Shown here piece by piece: positions 8,302-15,640 of a stretch of DNA of 64,000 bases. Under the pieces are notes generated by a model. That model was given only the letters and a program-made list of their open reading frames with translations, did no database searches and was not told the DNA's origin. Position numbers and translations under genes: made by a program. Source of the stretch: Desulfurococcales archaeon. Lineage in GTDB: Archaea > Thermoproteota > Thermoprotei_A > Sulfolobales > Ignisphaeraceae. Position 1 is the first letter of the stretch. Every line of letters starts with the position of its first letter. Where the stretch lies: NCBI GenBank assembly GCA_028276605.1, contig JAPYWC010000001.1:18779-82778 (forward strand). Reading direction: 5' to 3'.

Positions 8302-9174
8302 ATGACGAGAAAGGCGCTTTTAAGGGAGGTGGTAAATAAGGTTTTGGGTCCTCAGTATAGTTCACTTGTTTGGAAGCGTATTGAGATCTTAGGGGATGTT
8401 GCTATAATTAGGAAACCATTTGATTTACCTGTAGATTTGTTTAAAGTCGTTGGTGAGGAACTTCTAAGAGCTCTTCCTTATATAAAAAGTGTTTGGCTTG
8501 CAGTTTCACCAGTACGTGGCGTTGAAAGGGTTAGAGAATATGTGCATCTGGCTGGAGAAATGAAGACAGAGGTTACCTATAAAGAGCATGGATGTGTATT
8601 TAAGCTTGATTTTACAAAGGTATACATATCTCCTGTTTTAAGCTATGATCATATGCGTATAGCGAAACTCGTTAGAAAAGGCGAAGTAATTTTAAATATG
8701 TTTGCGGGGTTTGCACCTTATAGTGTGATAATATCAAAGTATGCTCAACCTTCATATGTTGTCTCCATTGACATAAATAAATATGCTGTAATGTATGCTA
8801 GGATAAATATCGAGTTGAATAAAGTTGCATCAATTAATGAAATTATTCATGGTGATGCGTTGATAATAACCTCCTCGTTTGATAATTTGTTTGATAGAAT
8901 TCTAATGCCTTATCCAGAGCTTTTTGAACAAGCATTAAGAGTGGCTTTAAAGGCTGTAAAGATAGGGGGTGTTATACATCCTCATCTTTTTGTTGATGCA
9001 CACAATAAGCGTGAAGCTCTCCTGAAAGCTTTTCAGATTGTTTCACGAATTGCGGAAGAAGAAAAGGCGAAGGTCGAACCTGTAGGAGGGCATGTAATAA
9101 GAGGGGTTGCAACTAGAAAATATCATGTAGTTGTTGATGCCGTAGTAAAGAGTAAGGCACTAGGGCAACATTAA
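8302..9174 (+). CDS. Trm5-family class I methyltransferase (tRNA G37 or wyosine-pathway enzyme)
   Basis: SAM-dependent methyltransferase of the Trm5/Taw2 group, acting at or beside G37 of tRNA. The Rossmann motif NMFAGFAPYSV and the acidic VVSIDIN (SAM ribose binding) are clear. An N-terminal segment with a VSPVRG-VERVREYVHLAG core resembles the D2 domain of Trm5. The usual Trm5 NLP motif is replaced by LMPYPE, so I cannot assign it firmly to m1G37 formation (Trm5), the bifunctional Taw22 or the aminocarboxypropyl transferase Taw2. At 290 residues it is compact, lacking the THUMP-like D1 extension. Confidence 0.7.
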   Translation: MTRKALLREVVNKVLGPQYSSLVWKRIEILGDVAIIRKPFDLPVDLFKVVGEELLRALPYIKSVWLAVSPVRGVERVREYVHLAGEMKTEVTYKEHGCVFKLDFTKVYISPVLSYDHMRIAKLVRKGEVILNMFAGFAPYSVIISKYAQPSYVVSIDINKYAVMYARINIELNKVASINEIIHGDALIITSSFDNLFDRILMPYPELFEQALRVALKAVKIGGVIHPHLFVDAHNKREALLKAFQIVSRIAEEEKAKVEPVGGHVIRGVATRKYHVVVDAVVKSKALGQH

Positions 9175-9210
9175 CCACTTTTTAAGCTTAGTTATAGTTT
9201 AGGGTACTCA

Positions 9211-10671
9211 ATGCTTAAAATATTTTCTAAGGGGGTGCGTAACACTAACAACATTAAAGATAGAGGAGGTAAAATCGGTATAAATAAGGAATTGAAGGTA
9301 CTAACAGTAAGCAACATTGAAGATTTATGCTTAGAAGTATTGAGGAAGTATAGTATTGGATCAGCACAGGTTATAATATGCATAGATAAGCAGGGCGTCG
9401 CTAGGTACTTGATTAATGAACCGCCTGTGAACGATGAAATCAGACATCTTTACAATATTCTCATGGAGGCGCTCTACACGTCTTATATCAGCTTTGATTT
9501 GTTAGACGATATTGGGAAGATACTAGAGGTTATAGCAAAGGAGCTAAATGTTTATGAAAGTTTTCGTAGATATTACGATACAATTATGTATTATATTTAT
9601 AGAGATGTAAAGGGGTATGGAGTGCTAGATGTTGTGATCAAGGACAAGGACGTAGAAGATATAGAGTTATCTTACTGGGAAAAACCGGTTACAGTAGTTC
9701 ACAAAGACTTCCTATCTTATGAAGCATTAGTGACAAACATTCAGTTTCAGAGCATGGATGAGGCAAGAGCCCTTATAGAGAGAATTGCTATTAAAAGTGG
9801 TAAATCAATATCTATTAAGAAGCCTGAGCTTCATGCATTATTACCGGAGGGATTTAGAGTGGCAGCAACACTTGGTGAACCAATATCAGCAGGTCCTACA
9901 CTCGATATTAGAAAATTGAATGAAATTCCGATAGACGCTATTACGTTAATAAAGCAAGGTGTTGTAGATGCAAAGGTTGCTGCACTTGTATGGCTTGTTA
10001 ATGACGCCAAACTCTTCTATGTGATAGTGGGTGGTAGCGGTTCTGGAAAAACTACAATTTTAAATGCATTTTTACAATTAAGCAATCCTAACTGGAAGAT
10101 CATTGTTGTGCAAGATGTTCCAGAAATCAAGTTGCCTCTGAGACCTCGATTTATTCAGTTCTTTGGTGAAGATTCCGAGGAGATGTTGCAACGCTGCTTT
10201 ACAGCACTTAGATATAGACCTGACATGCTTGTTGTTGGTGAAGTAAGAGGGAAAGAGATTACTGCATTAGTGAGGGCTGTAGCATCAGGTTCAGGTTCAG
10301 CCACAACATTTCATGCGTCAACACCAGAAGAATACGAAATGGCTGTTCGAGGTCTCTTATCGCAGGATCTGTACACAATGTTGTCGTTAAATACTGCTCT
10401 ACTAATATTTGTGTCTAGAATACGTAGAGGATATAGGGTTGAACGAAAAGTGCTTAAGGTATATGAAAGGGTTGGTAACGAATGGAGGGAGATATTTTCA
10501 GTTGATAAAGGTGATGAAATAATTAAAAGCTACACCTTAAAGAGACTATCAAAAAGGCTGCTGAGAGAAGATATTGAAGCAGAATACGAATATAGACTGA
10601 AAGTGATAGAAAGTATGAGTCCGGGATACGAATCTGTGGAAAGAATTCTTAAAAGATTTTATGGTCTCTAA
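9211..10671 (+). CDS. Type II/IV secretion or archaeal pilus assembly ATPase (GspE/TadA/VirB11 family)
   Basis: Cytoplasmic hexameric ATPase expected to drive pilus, archaellum or secretion assembly. Walker A GGSGSGKT lies at residues 274-281, and the Walker B region is MLVVGEVRG, followed by the His-box HASTPEEYE. The N-terminal half (about residues 70-260) is the usual oligomerisation domain. Length (486 aa) fits the family. No TadC-like membrane platform gene or pilin lies next to it; it stands between a tRNA methyltransferase and the convergent rpl2. A prepilin peptidase is found at 46229-47020. The substrate is unknown. Confidence 0.85.
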   Translation: MLKIFSKGVRNTNNIKDRGGKIGINKELKVLTVSNIEDLCLEVLRKYSIGSAQVIICIDKQGVARYLINEPPVNDEIRHLYNILMEALYTSYISFDLLDDIGKILEVIAKELNVYESFRRYYDTIMYYIYRDVKGYGVLDVVIKDKDVEDIELSYWEKPVTVVHKDFLSYEALVTNIQFQSMDEARALIERIAIKSGKSISIKKPELHALLPEGFRVAATLGEPISAGPTLDIRKLNEIPIDAITLIKQGVVDAKVAALVWLVNDAKLFYVIVGGSGSGKTTILNAFLQLSNPNWKIIVVQDVPEIKLPLRPRFIQFFGEDSEEMLQRCFTALRYRPDMLVVGEVRGKEITALVRAVASGSGSATTFHASTPEEYEMAVRGLLSQDLYTMLSLNTALLIFVSRIRRGYRVERKVLKVYERVGNEWREIFSVDKGDEIIKSYTLKRLSKRLLREDIEAEYEYRLKVIESMSPGYESVERILKRFYGL

Positions 10672-10698
10672 AAGCGAGCAAAATTCAATGTTAAAACA

Positions 10699-11424
10699 TT
10701 AGTGCGCTCCTTTCTTTCTACCAGTTCTCCTAGCAGCTATATGTCCTACTTTCCTACCAGGCGGTGCATTCCTTGATACTGTTGTTGGCTTGGATTCGCT
10801 TTGGTGTGATCCACCGCCATGCGGGTGATCTACAGCATTCATAGCAACTCCACGAACTCTAGGCCATTTCCTTGCTCTTACCTTCCATTTGTAATATGCG
10901 TTACCAGCCTTAAGTAACGGTTTTTCAATTCTACCTCCTCCAGCAACAACACCTATTGTTGCTCGTGCATCAAGAGGTATCATCTTTTGCTTTCCACTCG
11001 GCAAAGTTACTATTGCGTGTGTAGAGGTCTTGCCTGTTAGTATAGCGTAAGTCCCGCCTGCCCTAACAAGTTTGCCACCATCATAAGGTCTTAATTCAAT
11101 GTTACATATTTTCGTACCTTCCGTGATACTTCTAAGAGGTAATATATTACCTAAGGCTATGCTTGCTCCAGCGCCTATCTCAATTACTTGTCCTACACGA
11201 AGCCCTTCAACAGCAACGTTATAAAATGACTCTCCATTTTCAAGCTTTATTAGTGCTATAGGTGCGCTTCTTCCTGGGTCATGCAATATATCAACGACTA
11301 TTCCTCGAACAAGAGTTTCTATTGGAATTGCAGGGTACTTTACTGGTGCAATTCTTAGATGCGTTGGTGCTCTGAATGTTGGTGACCCTCTGCCCAACCT
11401 TTGTGCTAGGATCCTCTTACCCAT
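10699..11424 (-). CDS. rpl2: 50S ribosomal protein uL2
   Basis: Large-subunit protein at the peptidyl-transferase centre. The highly conserved [10 protein letters not shown] loop and the basic C-terminus ending RTGRKKGAH are present; length 241 aa is normal. It follows rps19 on the minus strand, with a 21-base gap, so the two form an operon. In most archaea this pair lies downstream of rpl23 in the same direction; here it is inverted. Confidence 0.98.
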   Translation of the reverse strand: MGKRILAQRLGRGSPTFRAPTHLRIAPVKYPAIPIETLVRGIVVDILHDPGRSAPIALIKLENGESFYNVAVEGLRVGQVIEIGAGASIALGNILPLRSITEGTKICNIELRPYDGGKLVRAGGTYAILTGKTSTHAIVTLPSGKQKMIPLDARATIGVVAGGGRIEKPLLKAGNAYYKWKVRARKWPRVRGVAMNAVDHPHGGGSHQSESKPTTVSRNAPPGRKVGHIAARRTGRKKGAH

Positions 11425-11445
11425 AGAATGTTCACCTTTCTCAAA

Positions 11446-11883
11446 TCACTTTAACGCTACGAAAAGTGTACTTCTAGTAGCTTTTAACCCAGGTTCACCA
11501 TGCTTTACCTCCTTTGTTGTTGGTGCAAACTCGCCGAGGTAATGCCCAATCATTTCAGGAACTATTTTAACAGGAACGAATTCTTTTCCATTGAATACAG
11601 CAATAGTAAGGCCAACCATTATAGGTAGCACTATCATATCCCTTACATGGGTCTTTATCACAACCTCTTTGCATTCGCTTAAGAGCTTTTGTCGAGCTTC
11701 AAGAATTTTCTCTAATAATCTCCTCTGTCTAGGTGAAAAACCTCTTAGAAGGCTTCGACGAGCTCTACTTGGGAGAAGCTTTACAAGTTCGTCCATTGGC
11801 ATTTCAAGTAGTTCCTCTAATGATTTGCCCCTATATCTAAAGTTTTTCCATTCTGGCGGCATTTCCCAGCATGCTTTGCTCAT
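11446..11883 (-). CDS. rps19: 30S ribosomal protein uS19
   Basis: Small-subunit head protein, 145 aa. The core contains [24 protein letters not shown] and the basic stretch typical of archaeal uS19. It is the first gene of the minus-strand rps19-rpl2 pair. A TATA-like box lies about 60 bases upstream, in the gap shared with the divergent rpl3 cluster. Confidence 0.97.
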   Translation of the reverse strand: MSKACWEMPPEWKNFRYRGKSLEELLEMPMDELVKLLPSRARRSLLRGFSPRQRRLLEKILEARQKLLSECKEVVIKTHVRDMIVLPIMVGLTIAVFNGKEFVPVKIVPEMIGHYLGEFAPTTKEVKHGEPGLKATRSTLFVALK

Positions 11884-11939
11884 CCTAATTTCAACCCTTG
11901 CATAGTTGCATTACAGCATATTATTACTTGCTTCGTTAC

Positions 11940-11953
11940 GTTTTTATATTTAT
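11940..11953 (-). promoter_or_regulatory. TATA-like box of rps19-rpl2
   Basis: On the minus strand ATAAATATAAAAAC matches the archaeal TATA consensus and lies about 60 bases before the rps19 ATG, predicting a leader of roughly 35 bases. On the plus strand of the same gap GCTATAAAAC near 12077 is the likely box for the rpl3 side, so the two clusters appear to have separate divergent promoters. Confidence 0.5.
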
Positions 11954-12141
11954 CTGGTTATATTGCAGATAAGCTTTATGCTTACATGCTGTGCTGTTCA
12001 TAAATTTCAGAACACGTAGACCAACTTATGGACAATAAAGTAGAAATAAAAACTTATTAGGTAAGCTTTGCTTAATGCTATAAAACGAACAAAGTATTGT
12101 TGAAGTATTGCCACCTATAGTTACAGTGAGGTTTCGAACCG

Positions 12142-12228
12142 ATGGGAGGCAGGCAAAGAACCTCTCTATTTATGGTAAAGAGTGGTGGTCAACAAGAAGG
12201 GAAAAGCAAGAAGAAGGAGAAGAAGTAA
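12142..12228 (+). CDS. Possible 28-residue basic microprotein upstream of rpl3
   Basis: An ATG at 12142 opens a frame of 28 codons ending at TAA 12226-12228, 18 bases before rpl3. GTGAGG about 10 bases upstream is a plausible ribosome binding site. The peptide starts MGGRQRTSLF and ends in a Lys-rich tail (KSKKKEKK). The MGG start and basic tail recall the N-terminal extension of crenarchaeal ribosomal protein eS25, so it could be a truncated copy, a leader peptide or a true microprotein. I do not recognise it with confidence. Confidence 0.4.
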   Translation: MGGRQRTSLFMVKSGGQQEGKSKKKEKK

Positions 12229-12246
12229 ATAAGTGTGTGAAGAGTT

Positions 12247-13272
12247 ATGGCTCATAGGAAAACTAAGGCACCTCGGCGTGGAAGTCTGGGTGTAAGACCA
12301 AGGAAGAGAGCATCAGAGTTTATACCACGTATAAGAAGCTGGCCTTCACCATCTATTGAAGAACCACGTTTACTAGCATTTTTAGGGTATAAGGTTGGAA
12401 TGACACATGTTATTTTAATTGATGATAGACCAGGGTCGCCTACATACGGCAAGGAAATATTTGTTCCCGTGACAGTAATTGAAACACCACCAGCTATTCC
12501 AATAGCCTTAAGGGTCTATGGTATTAATGAATTTGGCGGATATTCTGTCCTTAAAGACGTTTGGATTGATGCGCCAAAGGAACTTGAAATTTGGAGAAGA
12601 ATACCAACATATAGACCTTCAACTAATATAAATGAAAGAATAGAATGGATCAAGAGTCACGTTAATGACATTAAAAGAGTGTCACTAATTTTAGCCTACG
12701 ATGTTAAGGCTGTAGGAGGTCTAAGCAAGAAGGCTCCTGATATACTTGAGGTAGTTATTGGGGGAGGCAGTATAGAGCAAAGGATAATGTATGCGCTAGA
12801 TGTACTAGGTAAACCAATTTATGTAGACCAGGTTTTCTCTCCAGGTCAATTTGTAGATGTTATAGGCGTGACAAAAGGCAAAGGATTTCAAGGTGTTATA
12901 AAGAGGTTTGGCGTCAAAGAATTGCCGCGATGGCATAAGCATAGAAAAGGCAGTAGAAGAGTTGGAAGCAGAAGCCCAACAATTGGTGCAATGTCTGAAG
13001 TGCCACAGCCTGGACAAATGGGTTTCCATAGACGTACTGAATACAATAAGAGAATTATTGCTATTGGTGATAATGGATATGAGATAACCCCCAGTGGCGG
13101 TTGGCCACACTATGGTATCATAAGATCTAAGTGGGTTATGATTTGGGGTAGCTGTATAGGTGCTCGCAAGAGACCAATAGTACTTAGATGGCCCATTAGA
13201 CCGCCAAAATGGCAGCCAACAACTTCTCCAAAAATTGTTTATATAAGTCTTACTAGCAAGATTGCAGGATGA
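12247..13272 (+). CDS. rpl3: 50S ribosomal protein uL3
   Basis: 341-residue archaeal uL3. The N-terminus MAHRKTKAPRRGSLGVRPRKR and the KGFQGVIKRFGV and RRVGSRSPTIGAMSEVPQPG segments, which form the extension toward the peptidyl-transferase centre, are all present. First gene of the rpl3-rpl4-rpl23 group; divergent from rps19-rpl2. Confidence 0.98.
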   Translation: MAHRKTKAPRRGSLGVRPRKRASEFIPRIRSWPSPSIEEPRLLAFLGYKVGMTHVILIDDRPGSPTYGKEIFVPVTVIETPPAIPIALRVYGINEFGGYSVLKDVWIDAPKELEIWRRIPTYRPSTNINERIEWIKSHVNDIKRVSLILAYDVKAVGGLSKKAPDILEVVIGGGSIEQRIMYALDVLGKPIYVDQVFSPGQFVDVIGVTKGKGFQGVIKRFGVKELPRWHKHRKGSRRVGSRSPTIGAMSEVPQPGQMGFHRRTEYNKRIIAIGDNGYEITPSGGWPHYGIIRSKWVMIWGSCIGARKRPIVLRWPIRPPKWQPTTSPKIVYISLTSKIAG

Positions 13273-13288
13273 GGAGGTGTTTATCAGA

Positions 13289-14110
13289 ATGACTTCATTT
13301 GAGTATATACTTGCATATCCATCAGAAAAAAGATTTGGCACCCTTGTAGATCTCAACGGCAATATAATCGACAAGATTGAGCTGCCTCCACTCTTCAGTT
13401 ATCCTGTACGCATAGACTTGATAAGAAGAGCTGTCCTATCAGCATTAACCGCCCGTATTCAGCCAAAAGGTAGAGATCCTCTGGCAGGAAAAAGAAGATG
13501 TGGAGAATCCTGGGGTATAGGATATAGTGTTGCAAGAGTTCCTAGACTTGATAATGGTAGGGCTGTGCTAGCACCTAATGTCCGTGGTGGTAGAAGACAA
13601 TTTGCGCCAACACCGCTTAAGAAAATACATGAGGAGATAAATAAGAAGGAAATGAGATTAGCAATAATCTCTGCACTTGCTGCTTTAAGTGATAAAAGTT
13701 TTGTAGTAAGGAGAGGCCATATAATACCGCAAGGAATAGAGTTTGTACCAATTATTGTTGTAAATGAATTTGAAACAATATCATCAATAAAGTTGGTTAA
13801 GGAATGGCTAAAGAAGGTGAATCTTTGGCAAGATATTGAAAAATCGCAGGACAGTATAAGAATTAGAAGTGGAAAAGGAAAGATGAGAGGTAGAAGATAC
13901 AAGGAAAGAAAAAGCATACTTTTCATAGTATCCTCGACAACGGTGCCTGTTATAAACGTATTACGTAATCTTCCAGGGGTGGACTATCTTACGCCAGAAA
14001 CTTTAAATATTCTTCAGCTGGCGCCAGGAGGAGAGCCAGGAAGGCTTGCAGTAATTTCGAAAAAAGCTTTAGAAAAAATAGCAGAGAAATACGTGGTTAA
14101 GATAGTGTAG
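13289..14110 (+). CDS. rpl4: 50S ribosomal protein uL4
   Basis: Lines the peptide exit tunnel. Conserved archaeal uL4 segments include GKRRCGESWGIG and RVPRL, then APNVRGGRRQFAPTP. The frame is open from within the end of rpl3, but the ATG at 13289 is chosen because GGAGGTG lies about 10 bases upstream and the protein then begins MTSFEYILAYP, about 273 residues. It follows rpl3 by 16 bases. Confidence 0.96.
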   Translation: MTSFEYILAYPSEKRFGTLVDLNGNIIDKIELPPLFSYPVRIDLIRRAVLSALTARIQPKGRDPLAGKRRCGESWGIGYSVARVPRLDNGRAVLAPNVRGGRRQFAPTPLKKIHEEINKKEMRLAIISALAALSDKSFVVRRGHIIPQGIEFVPIIVVNEFETISSIKLVKEWLKKVNLWQDIEKSQDSIRIRSGKGKMRGRRYKERKSILFIVSSTTVPVINVLRNLPGVDYLTPETLNILQLAPGGEPGRLAVISKKALEKIAEKYVVKIV

Positions 14111-14127
14111 GTAAAAGGGAATGACTT

Positions 14128-14418
14128 ATGGCAAAGGAGTCTGAAGGCTCGGTGAAAGATCTAAAGAATATCTTAGTAGCTGTTGTTACAACAGAGAAGG
14201 CGTATCTACTAGCAGAAAAATTTAACTACTTAACTATTAAAACTTATAGGCATGTAAATAAAAAGGAAATTAAGGAGTTCATTGAAAAGACATTTAATGT
14301 TAAGGTAGTAAAGGTAAATACATTAATTGACAAAGATGGGTATAAAAAAGCATATATACGTCTTGCACCAGAATACAAAGCTATAGAGTTGCTTGAAAGG
14401 CTTTCGAGAGGCACATAA
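14128..14418 (+). CDS. rpl23: 50S ribosomal protein uL23
   Basis: 96-residue uL23, located at the tunnel exit where SRP and SecY dock. VVTTEKAYLLAEKFNYLTI and FNVKVVKVNTL are the family core. It ends the rpl3-rpl4-rpl23 group; the usual next gene (rpl2) is missing here and is replaced by a box C/D RNA and an unknown gene. Confidence 0.96.
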   Translation: MAKESEGSVKDLKNILVAVVTTEKAYLLAEKFNYLTIKTYRHVNKKEIKEFIEKTFNVKVVKVNTLIDKDGYKKAYIRLAPEYKAIELLERLSRGT

Positions 14419-14440
14419 ATTCAGCTAAAAGCTTCATGCA

Positions 14441-14490
14441 ATGATGTCACTGCCGAGTGCTGAAAAATGATGAAAGGATCCCCTGCCTGA
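14441..14490 (+). ncRNA. Box C/D guide RNA after rpl23
   Basis: All four boxes are recognisable in order: C ATGATGT (14441-14447), a 12-nt guide CACTGCCGAGTG, D' CTGA (14460-14463), spacer AAA, C' ATGATGA (14467-14473), a 13-nt guide AAGGATCCCCTGC, and D CTGA (14487-14490). Length (50 nt) and guide spacing match archaeal C/D RNAs that direct 2'-O-methylation with L7Ae, Nop5 and fibrillarin. By the N+5 rule the D' guide would modify the C in CACUC/GGCAGUG and the D guide the G in GCAGG/GGAUCCUU. I cannot name the target. It lies 22 bases after the rpl23 stop. Confidence 0.8.
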
Positions 14491-14513
14491 GAATTCCCTC
14501 TGGTTGTAACTCA

Positions 14514-14801
14514 ATGACCCAACAGAAATCAAAATCGGCAAAGAGATTGAATGTATTTTTATTGCTTGCTGACGTAGATGTTACTGATAAGGTTATCAAC
14601 GATATACATGCATACTGTAAAGATTTAGCTTGTGAGTGTACGCCACATAAAAGTGCTGTTGTTAAGAGATTCCTTTACATTGAATGCGTTTCACAGATAA
14701 CATCACTTGAAGAGATGAGGAAACGTATCGAAGAATTCATAAGTTCCAAGTTAGCAGAAATTGTGTCTTGGTATAAGGTAGAAGTTATAGAAGTTAAGTA
14801 A
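14514..14801 (+). CDS. Conserved-looking hypothetical protein downstream of rpl23
   Basis: About 95 residues beginning MTQQKSKSAKRLNVFLLL. The frame opens at a GTG at 14457, but that extension would overlap the box C/D RNA, so the ATG at 14514 is preferred. It is an alternating alpha/beta-looking sequence with cysteines near HAYCKDLACECTPHKS and a C-terminal helix-strand (ISSKLAEIVSWYKVEVIEV). I do not recognise the family. Its last bases overlap the convergent gene at 14794. Confidence 0.6.
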   Translation: MTQQKSKSAKRLNVFLLLADVDVTDKVINDIHAYCKDLACECTPHKSAVVKRFLYIECVSQITSLEEMRKRIEEFISSKLAEIVSWYKVEVIEVK

Positions 14802-15504
14802 GATCCCTTATCAACACAATAATGCCGTAGGGAGGTATAGAGAACAAAGTAATCTTTAAGATATTGCTTTCGCTTCTAACTAATAGATAATAAAATAGTA
14901 CTAGTATTGAAGATGCTATGTATATAATTGCTGAAAGGAGTGGTATGTTATAGTACATTGATTCAAGTGCTAGCATTGTTGTTGAAACACCAACTGAATA
15001 AATAATTAAAGTATCTTTACCTCCTTCACTCTTCATATTATTTTGACTCTCTATAGTTTCTCTACCTCTAGATCCCGAATTATGTAAAAATAGTGAGAGA
15101 AGCCTTACAAGAATTGCATTTACAAGTAATAGTAACAAAGGTTTCACTACATCATTGATGAAGAGCGCTAAAATCATGGGTTCTATTATAAGGTGTTTTC
15201 TATCCTGAAAGCGATAAAGGGTGATAAGGACTTCAACTATTTGAAATGGAATAATAGGCACAATTAAAACTATGCTATTACTAATTGAATTGATTAAGGA
15301 ATTGACACTTATTATTGGGCTTTTTACTAGATATTCAAATACTGTGCACAGCGCTACTGAGGGTAAATCATCAATGTTTTGCGCTGTTTTTAATATATAG
15401 AGGGATACAATTCCAAGCAATACCGTGTAAATATCATATACATAACTTAGTTTTCTTGGGCGCGTTAACCCCATGTGCCTCAGCACAATATTTTGCTTTA
15501 GCAT
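14794..15504 (-). CDS. Hypothetical multi-pass membrane protein
   Basis: 236 residues with about six hydrophobic segments (for example IYTVLLGIVSLYI, IVLIVPIIPFQIVEVLI and PLLLLLVNAILVRLLSLF), a short polar loop rich in Ser, Arg, Glu and Asn near the middle (NSGSRGRETIESQNN), then three more segments. There are no catalytic motifs I recognise. It converges with the gene at 14514, overlapping by 8 bases, and has its own upstream gap shared with the helicase gene. Confidence 0.6.
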   Translation of the reverse strand: MLKQNIVLRHMGLTRPRKLSYVYDIYTVLLGIVSLYILKTAQNIDDLPSVALCTVFEYLVKSPIISVNSLINSISNSIVLIVPIIPFQIVEVLITLYRFQDRKHLIIEPMILALFINDVVKPLLLLLVNAILVRLLSLFLHNSGSRGRETIESQNNMKSEGGKDTLIIYSVGVSTTMLALESMYYNIPLLSAIIYIASSILVLFYYLLVRSESNILKITLFSIPPYGIIVLIRDLT

Positions 15505-15640
15505 TAGTTTCGGGATTCTAAGCCTAGCATTTTTAACATTATAAAATCAGGCTTATTAGTCACATTAGTTATTAAAGTAAATTGTTAGTTAAGGTAATAA
15601 ACTTACCTTATGTCAGGTCTCAGGATTCGAAGATTATGTT

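Noticed and set aside
10511..10564. GTGATGA to CTGA span inside the secretion ATPase gene
   Set aside because: Wholly coding, with no internal boxes; chance match.
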